Translations under genes and position numbers: made by a program
Shown: positions 9,513-17,191 of the stretch, piece after piece
Layout of the letters: each line of letters starts with the position of its first letter
Position numbering within the stretch: the first letter of the stretch is position 1
DNA from: Ignavibacteriota bacterium
GTDB lineage: Bacteria > Bacteroidota > Ignavibacteria > Kapaibacteriales > UBA2268
Assembly: GCA_020437395.1 (NCBI GenBank)
Contig: JAGQWJ010000002.1
Span: 62,001 to 126,000 of the forward strand
Reading direction: 5' to 3'
DNA length: 64,000 nucleotides
Notes under the pieces: model-generated
Told to the model about the DNA's origin: nothing
What the model saw: the letters and a program-made list of their open reading frames with translations, nothing else
Databases searched by the model: none

Positions 9513-10175
9513 ATGAATAAAAAGAAACTCATGCGACTGATAGAGGGTGGTGAGACCTCTACGGTGGAGTTCAAAAGGAAACTGACAGAAACCCACAAAA
9601 TAGCCAAGGAGCTATGCGCATTCGCCAATACAAAGGGCGGGGTGCTTATAGTTGGTGTGGATGATGACGCTACTATCTGTGGAGTTATGAGTGAGAAAAC
9701 AGAAGCCGAGCTAATTAGAACAGCTTGTGATTTTGATTTGGAACCACCTATTATTCCTAAAATAACACATCTAAATTTAATGGGGTTAGAAATAGTAGTA
9801 GCCGAAATAGAAGAGAGCACAAACAAACCTATAAACCTACTTACCAAAAACGAACAAGGCCAGACTATAAAGAGAGCTTATATAAGAGTAGGCGAAAAAT
9901 CTGTGATGGCAAGCAGCGAAATGGCTCGGGCGCTACGATTCTTAAATAAAGATGATAGCTACTCAGAAGATGACGGAGTAAAGATAGTAATAGGCCGCAA
10001 CGAAAAGGCACTGTTCGAGTATCTAGAGAAAAATGAAAGAGCGACAGTGAACGACTTTGCAAAGCTAGTTAATATATCACGCCGCCGAGCAGAACGCCTA
10101 ATGATACGAATGATGAGAGCCGGAGTACTCCAAATCCATCAAGATACTGCCCACGACTATTTTACTGCGGTGTAA
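9513..10175 (+). CDS. AlbA_2 (Schlafen-type) domain protein with C-terminal winged helix
   Basis: Residues about 10-140 match the AlbA_2 divergent AAA/Schlafen-like domain: STVEFKRKL, ELCAFANTKGGVLIVGVDDD and KRAYIRVGEKSVMAS. The remaining segment (about 165-220, ATVNDFAKLVNISRRRAERLMIRMMRAGVL) looks like a winged helix-turn-helix. Such proteins are often called transcriptional regulators or accompany mobile or defence genes, but the molecular activity of this form is not settled. The gene is visibly richer in G and C than the AT-rich genes that follow, so it may have a different history. It lies at the left border of the toxin-like island. Confidence 0.75.
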   Translation: MNKKKLMRLIEGGETSTVEFKRKLTETHKIAKELCAFANTKGGVLIVGVDDDATICGVMSEKTEAELIRTACDFDLEPPIIPKITHLNLMGLEIVVAEIEESTNKPINLLTKNEQGQTIKRAYIRVGEKSVMASSEMARALRFLNKDDSYSEDDGVKIVIGRNEKALFEYLEKNERATVNDFAKLVNISRRRAERLMIRMMRAGVLQIHQDTAHDYFTAV

Positions 10176-10310
10176 AAAGAGAGTATTCTCTGTAATTTCT
10201 TTCGAAATACTTCTAATTTATATCAATTATCCACATGTTGTCGGAATTATCATTATAAATTACTATTTATCCAGTTGCGCATATCAAAATTATTATACAA
10301 TTTAAATCTT

Positions 10311-11336
10311 ATGAAACGAAATCTAATATATTTATTATTATTCTCTTGCTTTTTGGATTCCTGCTCAAATTTAAAGCAGAATGAAACGATATCATTAAGT
10401 AATAATAGCTATAATATTGCCTTTCAAAAATTAATGTTAATGAACGAAAATCCTGATTTTTTTTCATTTAAAGATGCTGTACTACTTAATGAAAATGCAT
10501 TTCATAATGATACACTTAATTTAGTTGATTTCAATAATAGAATTGATTCCATTGCGAAATTATTGAATGAGTATATCAAAAAGAATAATTACGAAAACTA
10601 CCTAACTGCTCCCAACTTTGCAGTATATAAATGGATGACAAAGCCAAATGAATTAAATAATTTTAAAAAATGCTCTTATAACTTTGAAGATTTTATGGGT
10701 GATTCTTCACAAACAAGTCACTTTGTAACGAAACTTTTAGATACTAAAACTGGAAATTGTGTTTCTCTACCATACTTGTATAAAATACTCGTAGAAGAAA
10801 TGGGTGGAGAAGCAAGATTATCTTTAGCACCAAATCATGTTTTTATAAAACATCAAAAAGAAGAAGGTGGCTGGACAAATGTTGAGCTAACTAATGGTGG
10901 TGATTTTCCAAGGGATGAATGGATAATAGTCAATAGTAATATATCTGAGAAAGCATTGGAAACTGGAATTTATATGAAACCTTTGAATAACAAAGAGACG
11001 CTTTCATTGTGTGTTTTCAACCTTGCACAATCTTATATTTATAAATATGGTTATGATGATAATGTAACTAAGATTATAGATTATTCACTTTTAATAGATA
11101 GTAATAATGTCAACGCTATATTAATCAAAATGAACGTAATCAACAATGAGTGTATTAGGTTATCAAAAACTCCGAACAAAGTTGCTCTTGATTCCGTTAA
11201 TAATAAGTGGTTAAGTTATAAACAAAGGATTGATGAACTTGGTTATATCAAGTCAGGATTAGAAGAATACAAGGACTTTATAAAGAGTAATAACCCAGAA
11301 GCTAAGAAAATTATTGAGGTGAAAAATGAAGACTAG
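10311..11336 (+). CDS. Lipoprotein with transglutaminase-like fold, coupled to RHS-core gene
   Basis: The open frame begins at 10275, but the ATG at 10311 yields a clean lipoprotein signal (KRNLIYLLLFSCFLDSC, lipobox LDSC with C18), so that start is chosen. The middle shows transglutaminase-like features: TKTGNCVSLPYLYKILVEEMG with a candidate catalytic Cys, then PNHVFIKH with a His and NVELTNGGDFP with an acidic residue. The C-terminal third is helical (SYIYKYGYDDN...NAILIKMNVINNE), possibly TPR-like. It would sit in the periplasm anchored to a membrane. Its last 11 bases overlap the start of the secreted RHS-core gene, which implies translational coupling and perhaps a maturation or support role; that role is inference. 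Confidence 0.7.
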   Translation: MKRNLIYLLLFSCFLDSCSNLKQNETISLSNNSYNIAFQKLMLMNENPDFFSFKDAVLLNENAFHNDTLNLVDFNNRIDSIAKLLNEYIKKNNYENYLTAPNFAVYKWMTKPNELNNFKKCSYNFEDFMGDSSQTSHFVTKLLDTKTGNCVSLPYLYKILVEEMGGEARLSLAPNHVFIKHQKEEGGWTNVELTNGGDFPRDEWIIVNSNISEKALETGIYMKPLNNKETLSLCVFNLAQSYIYKYGYDDNVTKIIDYSLLIDSNNVNAILIKMNVINNECIRLSKTPNKVALDSVNNKWLSYKQRIDELGYIKSGLEEYKDFIKSNNPEAKKIIEVKNED

Positions 11337-12477
11337 AATACTATTTTTTCTATTTTTAGCAGTTAGCTTGACTAATGCTAAAAACCCTTACGAGCATTTC
11401 GGATATGATAATTCCGAAATGGAATCTAAAATGGAAAATCTAAGGCAAAACAAATTTATACTGGTTAATGAAGATTCAACTTCTGAAATTTCTGCCTTAT
11501 TCTTTGATTTCAATCTTGCAAAAGTGTCGATTATAGCTAGAAGTGGAAATGTCGAAGAAAAAGAAATACCTGAAGAAATGCAGTTAAGGTGGAATAGTGT
11601 TGATCCTATGTCTGAAGAATATCCATCATTAAGTCCATATTCATTTGTTGCAAATAATTGCATAAATGCAATTGACCCAGATGGAAGAAAAATCATTTTC
11701 GTGAACGGGTATTACAATAGTGGTGATGGAACAATGCCTAAAAGTATTGTTGACCGTATTGGTACTACCGGAGGGCGTGGATATTGGGGTTCTGAATTAA
11801 TTTCTGGAGCTAAAACATTTTTTGATGACACTAAATCGGGTTTTGTTGATGGAACTGGTGCTTGGAACTCTAGTGGAGAGGATAGATTTAGTGCTGGTTA
11901 TGCTTATGCAAAAGCAAATTTAGCTACAATAACTGCAGGAATGGTGGAAGGAGAAACGATTAAAGTTGTTTCTCACAGCATGGGTGGAGCATATTCAGAA
12001 GGAATGATAAAGTATTTACAAGAGAAAAAAATTGCAGTAGAAAAAGTTGTACATTTATCTCCATCAGATCCTAGCGATTTTCAAGTAAGTTCGGTCTATA
12101 CTTTACAGCTGAATATTGAGAATGACTTAGTTTTAATGTGGAAAAACAGTAGTAGTAATTATATGATTCCAGGTGTTGATCGATATGGACAGGTAAGCAC
12201 AGAAAGGAATTTTTTATCTGATTATGAAAATAGTCATGGGGATACTAAACTTGAGGGAAGTACTTGGAATATGGTTAATGATTTACAAAATATTAATATG
12301 AGTATTTCCCATGGTTACAATATGTCTTTACCATTTGGAACTTACTCTGGATTTAGTAATATCTATAGAGCAAGTGGAAATAGCAATGGTACTCAATTTA
12401 ATGACTTAAATATAAATGGAAATTCGTATTCTGGAATAGGTGATACTGATAAATATCAAGGTCCTATGAAAAGATAA
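11326..12477 (+). CDS. Secreted RHS-core protein with lipase-like C-terminal domain (putative toxin 1)
   Basis: This 383-residue protein has three parts. Residues 1-18 are a signal peptide. Residues about 19-121 end in the RHS-repeat-associated core signature seen in Bacteroidota (QLRWNSVDPMSEEYPSLSPY...INAIDPDGR). The third part is a variable C-terminal domain that resembles an alpha/beta hydrolase: strand KIIFVNGYY, nucleophile elbow SHSMGG with S218, candidate acid D267 in NIENDLVLM, and candidate His at 304 or 329. No YD repeats precede the core, unlike full RHS/polymorphic toxins. A GAGG Shine-Dalgarno at 11316 precedes the ATG. It overlaps the upstream lipoprotein gene by 11 bp and is followed one base later by a small membrane-protein gene, a likely immunity partner. 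A phospholipase-type toxin is plausible but unproven. Confidence 0.75.
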   Translation: MKTRILFFLFLAVSLTNAKNPYEHFGYDNSEMESKMENLRQNKFILVNEDSTSEISALFFDFNLAKVSIIARSGNVEEKEIPEEMQLRWNSVDPMSEEYPSLSPYSFVANNCINAIDPDGRKIIFVNGYYNSGDGTMPKSIVDRIGTTGGRGYWGSELISGAKTFFDDTKSGFVDGTGAWNSSGEDRFSAGYAYAKANLATITAGMVEGETIKVVSHSMGGAYSEGMIKYLQEKKIAVEKVVHLSPSDPSDFQVSSVYTLQLNIENDLVLMWKNSSSNYMIPGVDRYGQVSTERNFLSDYENSHGDTKLEGSTWNMVNDLQNINMSISHGYNMSLPFGTYSGFSNIYRASGNSNGTQFNDLNINGNSYSGIGDTDKYQGPMKR

Positions 12478-12478
12478 T

Positions 12479-12814
12479 ATGAATATAATTAAATTCATCT
12501 ATTTATTAATCAAATCAATTCTCTTAGTTATAGGTAGTTTTGCAATTCATTTCGTTATTTTTTTTAATTTGATATCCGAAGAAAAGTTAGCTGCTTTAAT
12601 CAAAGAAAATTTTTGGAGCTTTTTTAACGGTACTTTTCTGCTAGGTTTAGTAGTTGGTTTAATTTTTTATTTTTTCTCAATTTTAACGAATTATTTATTT
12701 CGTAATAAATTAAATTTTACTAAAAAGAGATTGCTATTACTTGCATTAATAGAATTTATTTATATTGTTCTCTTCTCTTTAGTATTGACTTTAATGTTTA
12801 TATCTATAGACTAA
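12479..12814 (+). CDS. Small integral membrane protein, candidate immunity partner of lipase-like toxin
   Basis: The 111-residue protein has three strongly hydrophobic segments (about residues 5-32, 47-70 and 84-108) and no recognised family. Its ATG begins one base after the stop of the RHS-core lipase-like gene, the usual arrangement for an effector followed by its immunity gene, and a membrane location would suit protection from a lipid-cleaving enzyme. The immunity role is inferred from position and topology only. Confidence 0.55.
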   Translation: MNIIKFIYLLIKSILLVIGSFAIHFVIFFNLISEEKLAALIKENFWSFFNGTFLLGLVVGLIFYFFSILTNYLFRNKLNFTKKRLLLLALIEFIYIVLFSLVLTLMFISID

Positions 12815-12822
12815 TCATATAA

Positions 12823-12894
12823 ATGAAAAACTTACTCTTCATAATACCTATTTTATTAATAATAAATTATGTCTGTGCTAATGAGAAAATCTAG
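12823..12894 (+). pseudogene. Signal-peptide-only remnant between the two cassettes
   Basis: A short frame from the ATG at 12823 reads KNLLFIIPILLIINYVCANEK and then stops. It looks like a complete secretion leader with nothing after it. The following bases to 12951 have no coding frame of note. It is probably the leftover start of a deleted secreted protein; a real 23-residue peptide is less likely. Confidence 0.4.
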
Positions 12895-12951
12895 AGAAGA
12901 ATGGATATGAAAACCACAGAAAATACTTGAAGCAAATTATGGAGGCAAAAA

Positions 12952-13998
12952 ATGAAGACTAGAATACTATTTTTTCTATTTTTAGCAGTTAGCTTGACTA
13001 ATGCTAAAAACCCTTACGAACATTTTGGATATGATAATTCAGAGATAGAAGCCAAGATGGAAGTGCTAAGACAAAACAAATTTATGATAGTAAATGAAGA
13101 TTCTACTTCTGATATTTCTGCACTTTTATTTGACTTCAATCTTACAAAAGTATCTATAGTTGATAAGAATGGTAATATAGAAGAGAGACAAATACCTGAA
13201 GAAATGCAGTTGAGATGGAATAGTATTGACCCATTAACATCTAATCGACCGTACAACTCTCCATACTCCTCAATGGGTGGAAATCCAATTTTCTATATTG
13301 ACCCAGACGGTAGAGACTATTTTAAGAATAATAATAATGAAATAAATTGGTTTGATAATGATTCTAAAGGCTTTTCTGATACTGAAGCGGGAAGTACTTG
13401 GGAGAATATTGGCAAAGAATATTTATCCTTTGATGGAGAGATTTTGAAGTACAATTTTCAAACTGGTAATTCAGAGGGGAATTATAAAGATAATTCAATT
13501 AATTTCAATTGTGTTTCTGGTAAAGGTAAACCTGATGGTACTAATTGGGATGATGTTGTTTTACAGCAAATTACGAAATTTGATTATTCAATAGAAAATC
13601 AAAAAAAACGAAATGAAGGGCCAATACCCGAAGGACTTTATTCAATAAATAAGAATAAAATTCAAAAAATTGGAGAACAATCTAAGTTAAAACAATTTCT
13701 AAATGAATTTGGATTGGGATCGTTTCCAGGTGGAATATCATCTTGGGGAATAAATAGATGGTGGATTAATGCGGAATCAGATACTGAAACATTTGGTCGT
13801 GGAGGGTTTTCTTTACATGGTGGTGCCATTTGGGGTTCTAGAGGATGTATAGATCTATGTAAGAATCTAGGTGATTTCACAAAAATGTTCTTGGATATAA
13901 ATCAAAATCAAAGCAAAACTTATTTGAAAGTCAATTATGATAATAACGTTATTAGAATTAATAGACAAGGATCTGTATGGCAAGAATTTCAAAAGTAA
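12952..13998 (+). CDS. Secreted RHS-core protein with L,D-transpeptidase-like (DUF2778/Tlde1-type) C-terminus (putative toxin 2)
   Basis: The first 121 residues are a paralogue of the gene at 11326: residues 1-30 are identical, about three quarters match overall, and there are no gaps. They include the signal peptide and the RHS core ending IDPDGR. The C-terminal domain is unrelated to that of the paralogue. GPIPEGLYSI at about 223-232 and FSLHGGAIWGSRGCIDLC with H289, S296 and C299 fit the His/Cys catalytic signature of DUF2778/Tlde1 L,D-transpeptidase-fold effectors, which act on peptidoglycan. A GGAGG Shine-Dalgarno is at 12941. The gene's end overlaps the following small membrane-protein frame by 22 bp. 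Peptidoglycan-targeting toxin activity is the best inference. Confidence 0.75.
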   Translation: MKTRILFFLFLAVSLTNAKNPYEHFGYDNSEIEAKMEVLRQNKFMIVNEDSTSDISALLFDFNLTKVSIVDKNGNIEERQIPEEMQLRWNSIDPLTSNRPYNSPYSSMGGNPIFYIDPDGRDYFKNNNNEINWFDNDSKGFSDTEAGSTWENIGKEYLSFDGEILKYNFQTGNSEGNYKDNSINFNCVSGKGKPDGTNWDDVVLQQITKFDYSIENQKKRNEGPIPEGLYSINKNKIQKIGEQSKLKQFLNEFGLGSFPGGISSWGINRWWINAESDTETFGRGGFSLHGGAIWGSRGCIDLCKNLGDFTKMFLDINQNQSKTYLKVNYDNNVIRINRQGSVWQEFQK

Positions 13999-14565
13999 AA
14001 ACTATTACAATTGGATTCATAATTTTTTTTATATGTGGTATATATTTTTACATCTTTTATATGCCAGAGAATTATATGTGGCAGCCAAGTTATAATAATT
14101 ATGCAAAACTAGAAAAATCTTGCTATTTGATTATTACCACAAAGACAATTCTATGGGCGTTATTTTATATTTTTATTTTTTTTACTTTAACTAAATTTAA
14201 TATAGGTAGATGGAAATAGATATTAATTTTTATAATAGTATATATTATTGGTTTCTTTTTCATCAGAACATTCGATAGATTTATTAACGCAAATAATTTT
14301 TACAATATTTTCATCAATCAATCTGTTTCTGAAGATTATATACTAGTTCCTATAATAGATGGAGGGTACTTTGTAGGGAAATATTTAAATAATAATATTT
14401 TAGATACTAATATGATGAATAGAAGATATGCAATTGAAGGTTTAGGCTTGATCAAGTATAAACCTGCAATTGAAAACTTAGAGTCAATAATTGAAAATAA
14501 TGATACAGAAGATTATATAAAAGAAAGTGCAACAAAGTCTTTATTTATACTTAATTCTGATTAAT
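13977..14565 (+). pseudogene. Broken membrane protein with HEAT-like tail, candidate decayed immunity gene
   Basis: An 80-residue membrane frame runs from the ATG at 13977 to a TAG at 14217-14219. The same frame continues directly after the TAG with another hydrophobic segment (LIFIIVYIIGFFFI) and about 100 more residues. Near 14519-14523 a run of five A appears to shift the frame: in frame the protein ends in a poor tail at 14555. With one A removed it would finish a convincing HEAT-type repeat (RRYAIEGLGLIKY...ESATKSLFIL) ending at 14565. One nonsense change and one slippage explain the whole 14220-14565 stretch. The position after a toxin-like gene suggests an immunity gene that has been lost. 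Amber read-through or sequencing error are alternatives. Confidence 0.6.
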
Positions 14566-14672
14566 TTTTTTTCAGTTTCATTTTTAAATATGTGAATATC
14601 AAAGCAACCCCCACATTAGAATTCTCCCCACTTTTATTTAATTTGCATTTTTAAGAACAACAATTAAAAGAG

Positions 14673-15362
14673 ATGTCAAAACTAGCAGTAGTATTACTCA
14701 GCGGTGGGATGGATTCGGCAGTGACAGCGGCTATCGCCAAAGAAAGCGGTTACGATATAGCTTGCCTCCACTTGAACTACGGACAGAGAACAGAAAAGCG
14801 AGAGCTAAAGCAATTCGATAAGCTCTGTGAGCACTTTGGGGCGGTCAGCAGCATGGTGACTGATGTGCGTTTCCTATCGCAGATAGGCGGCTCTAGCTTG
14901 ACTGATGAAAGAATAGAGATAACTGACGCTAACCTCGATTCTACAGAAATACCGTCTAGTTATGTACCATTCAGAAATGCTAATATATTGGCTATGGCTA
15001 CTAGTTGGGCCGAGGTAATAGGCGCTAGTGCACTTTACATAGGTGCTGTTTACGAAGATAGTAGTGGATACCCTGATACTCGCCGTGATTTTTTCGATGC
15101 TTTCGAGAAGGTGATAGAAAAAGGAACAAAACCTGATACGAATATTAAAATAATTACACCTATTATAGATATGGGTAAAGATGAGATAATTAGCAAGGGG
15201 TTGGAATTGGGCGTACCTTTTGATAAAACATGGAGCTGTTACAAAAACAACGAAAAGGCCTGTGGCAGGTGCGACTCTTGTGGTCATCGCTTAAGAGCAT
15301 TCGAGATATTAGGTATTTCGGACCCTGTTGAATATGAAATAAGACTAAGCTACAAAAAATAA
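14673..15362 (+). CDS. queC: 7-cyano-7-deazaguanine synthase QueC
   Basis: The 229-residue enzyme converts 7-carboxy-7-deazaguanine and ammonia to preQ0 with ATP, a step in queuosine synthesis. It has the PP-loop SGGMDSAVTAA (about 9-19), LHLNYGQRTEKRELK, VPFRNANILAMATSWAE, YEDSSGYPDTRRDF and the zinc-binding CYKNNEKACGRCDSC (four Cys). The length is normal. The first third is noticeably richer in G and C than the island to its left, marking the return to core genome. Other queuosine genes are not in the window. Confidence 0.96.
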   Translation: MSKLAVVLLSGGMDSAVTAAIAKESGYDIACLHLNYGQRTEKRELKQFDKLCEHFGAVSSMVTDVRFLSQIGGSSLTDERIEITDANLDSTEIPSSYVPFRNANILAMATSWAEVIGASALYIGAVYEDSSGYPDTRRDFFDAFEKVIEKGTKPDTNIKIITPIIDMGKDEIISKGLELGVPFDKTWSCYKNNEKACGRCDSCGHRLRAFEILGISDPVEYEIRLSYKK

Positions 15363-15397
15363 AATTTAGATAAAGTTTTGAATAAGATTTATTTTTC

Positions 15398-15428
15398 TTT
15401 GTAAATTATATATAAGCTATTATATTTG
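15398..15428 (+). promoter_or_regulatory. Bacteroidota-type promoter of rpsD
   Basis: TTTG at 15398-15401 and TATATTTG at 15421-15428 are separated by 19 bp. This is an exact fit to the Bacteroidetes primary-sigma consensus TTTG-N19-21-TAnnTTTG, with rpsD starting about 45 bp beyond the predicted start site. Confidence 0.7.
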
Positions 15429-15478
15429 TAGTCTTATTAGAATTAATAAAATAAAAAACAAAATTTTTTGGTAATACA

Positions 15479-16081
15479 ATGAACTATACTGGACCAAAAG
15501 TTAAGTTATCCCGTAAAATAGGGATTAACATGGACGCAAAAGCAGCAAAAGTTGCTGGCAAAAAACCGTATCCTCCGGGACAACACGGTAACAGCAAGAA
15601 ACGTAAGAAAATGTCTGACTACGGAACTCAATTGCTTGAAAAACAAAGACTAAAATTACAATATAATGTCAGCGAAAAGCAAATGCTTAAAGCTTACAAA
15701 GAAGCTACTAGGTTAGATGGTAACACTGGTACTTTGATGATGCAACAACTTGAGCACAGATTAGATGCACTAGTTTTCAGAGCTGGTTTTGCTCGTACTA
15801 TGTATGCTGCTAGACAATATGTTGCTCATGGTCACATATTAGTAAATGGTAAAAAAGTAGATAGACCATCATACTTTACTAAAGTAAATGATGTTATCTC
15901 TGTTAAACCAAAAGCTCAAAAAATGGATGCTATGCAAGAAGCTGTCCGTGGTTCTGGTAATCCTTCTTATTTAGATGTAAACAAAGCGGACTTTACTGCT
16001 AAATTATTACAAGTTCCTGATATTGAAGATATCCCAGTTAAAGTTGAAATTCCATTAGTAGTAGAGTATTACTCTAGATAG
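15479..16081 (+). CDS. rpsD: 30S ribosomal protein S4
   Basis: The 200-residue protein is of normal size. It nucleates 30S assembly by binding the 5' domain of 16S rRNA. The sequence contains the S4 RNA-binding domain at about 90-150 (LEHRLDALVFRAGFARTMYAARQYVAHGHILVNGKKVD) and the conserved C-terminus PVKVEIPLVVEYYSR. It lacks the N-terminal zinc cysteines of the C+ form. It stands alone with its own promoter and terminator instead of sitting in the alpha operon between rpsK and rpoA. Confidence 0.97.
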   Translation: MNYTGPKVKLSRKIGINMDAKAAKVAGKKPYPPGQHGNSKKRKKMSDYGTQLLEKQRLKLQYNVSEKQMLKAYKEATRLDGNTGTLMMQQLEHRLDALVFRAGFARTMYAARQYVAHGHILVNGKKVDRPSYFTKVNDVISVKPKAQKMDAMQEAVRGSGNPSYLDVNKADFTAKLLQVPDIEDIPVKVEIPLVVEYYSR

Positions 16082-16090
16082 AATTTACAT

Positions 16091-16130
16091 AAAAAAAAAG
16101 AATCCTGCATTTTTTGCAGGATTTTTTTTT
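16091..16130. terminator. Bidirectional terminator between rpsD and the convergent flippase-like gene
   Basis: Arms 16101-16109 and 16115-16123 (AATCCTGCA / TGCAGGATT) close a 5 nt loop. An A-run lies on one side and a T-run on the other, so the hairpin can work on both strands. Confidence 0.88.
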
Positions 16131-16165
16131 GGATATTTCAATCAAATCATTGAGTTGTTTTTAAA

Positions 16166-17191
16166 TTAACTAATTATATTTTTTTCTAAATCTTGTTCTG
16201 AAGGTATTTCCTTTATATTCTCTCTTATAAAGAAAAGTCCGCCAAGTAGCAATTCCATCAATTTAGATGCTGCATGTGCTACTGTAGCATAGGCAAGACC
16301 TGTCTCAGAGTCAATCCCATAAAGTTGGACCAAAGCTGTTGTCACAAGGTAATGATAAACACCAATTGCACCTGGAGTTGGAGCAATAGTTACACCAATT
16401 CCTGAAACTATAACCAATAGCAGTGCATCTTCTAATCCTAGCGAATAAGAATTCTCGAACCCAAATGCAAAAAAGAGTAAATAGAGTGGAAGAGCGTACA
16501 AGATCCATATAAATAAAGATTCTACGGCTATTCGTGCATATTTGGAAGGTCTCTTGATAATTGCAAATCCCTGTCTGAACTTGTCAAACAAGTCAGCTAA
16601 TTTCAAATATATTTTCTCAGATACAGGTTTAATTATTTTTTCTAAAAAGAATTTTATTGTGGGAGGATAAAGAGAAAAGAACATAAGTAGCAGTATTCCT
16701 GCTGAAATAATTACTAATTTCATCGGATCCGTATCTTCGGGAAAAGCTTTCAGTACTTGTTCACTATTCCACGATAGTACAACCGCAATAAGAACTCCCA
16801 ATGTAATCAGATCTAATATACGTTCCACAAGAATTGTTGCAAAAGTACTTGAATAAGATATTTTCTCTCTTTTGCTATATATATAAGGTCTAACAAGTTC
16901 TCCGCCTCTTGGCGATACATTATTAAATAAGTAACCTACCATAGTTGCAGAAAAAAGATTAAGTACCGAATTTGCTTTGTGGAATGGAGAAAGTAATAGT
17001 TTCCAACGTATTGCTCTCATAAGATGAGATAGAACTACAATCGGTAAGGGAGCAATAACCCAAAAATAATCAATATTCAATATTGCAGAATAGAGCTTCT
17101 TAAAATCTATACCATCGACTGTAAGATAGATGGATATGACTAATAATATTAGTGAAACCCCATATTTCAATATAGTTTTAGCTTTAGCCAA
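16166..17191 (-). CDS. Flippase-like membrane protein (LPG_synthase_TM / UPF0104 family)
   Basis: The 341-residue protein has about eight hydrophobic segments and family-typical stretches: LMRAIRWKLLLSPF, NNVSPRGGELVRPYIYSKREKISYSSTFATILVERILDL and TIAPTPGAIGVYHY. The family corresponds to the membrane part of lysylphosphatidylglycerol synthase and is proposed to flip lipids; the soluble aminoacyl-transfer domain is absent here. The start is a TTG at 17191, immediately after the pepT stop codon with no gap. No upstream ATG is available and the N-terminal helix would be lost with later starts. Substrate unknown. Confidence 0.8.
   Translation of the reverse strand: MAKAKTILKYGVSLILLVISIYLTVDGIDFKKLYSAILNIDYFWVIAPLPIVVLSHLMRAIRWKLLLSPFHKANSVLNLFSATMVGYLFNNVSPRGGELVRPYIYSKREKISYSSTFATILVERILDLITLGVLIAVVLSWNSEQVLKAFPEDTDPMKLVIISAGILLLMFFSLYPPTIKFFLEKIIKPVSEKIYLKLADLFDKFRQGFAIIKRPSKYARIAVESLFIWILYALPLYLLFFAFGFENSYSLGLEDALLLVIVSGIGVTIAPTPGAIGVYHYLVTTALVQLYGIDSETGLAYATVAHAASKLMELLLGGLFFIRENIKEIPSEQDLEKNIIS

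Noticed and set aside
10179-10195. AGAG...CTCT hairpin after the AlbA_2 gene as terminator
   Set aside because: Only a 4-5 bp stem with no T-run directly after it.
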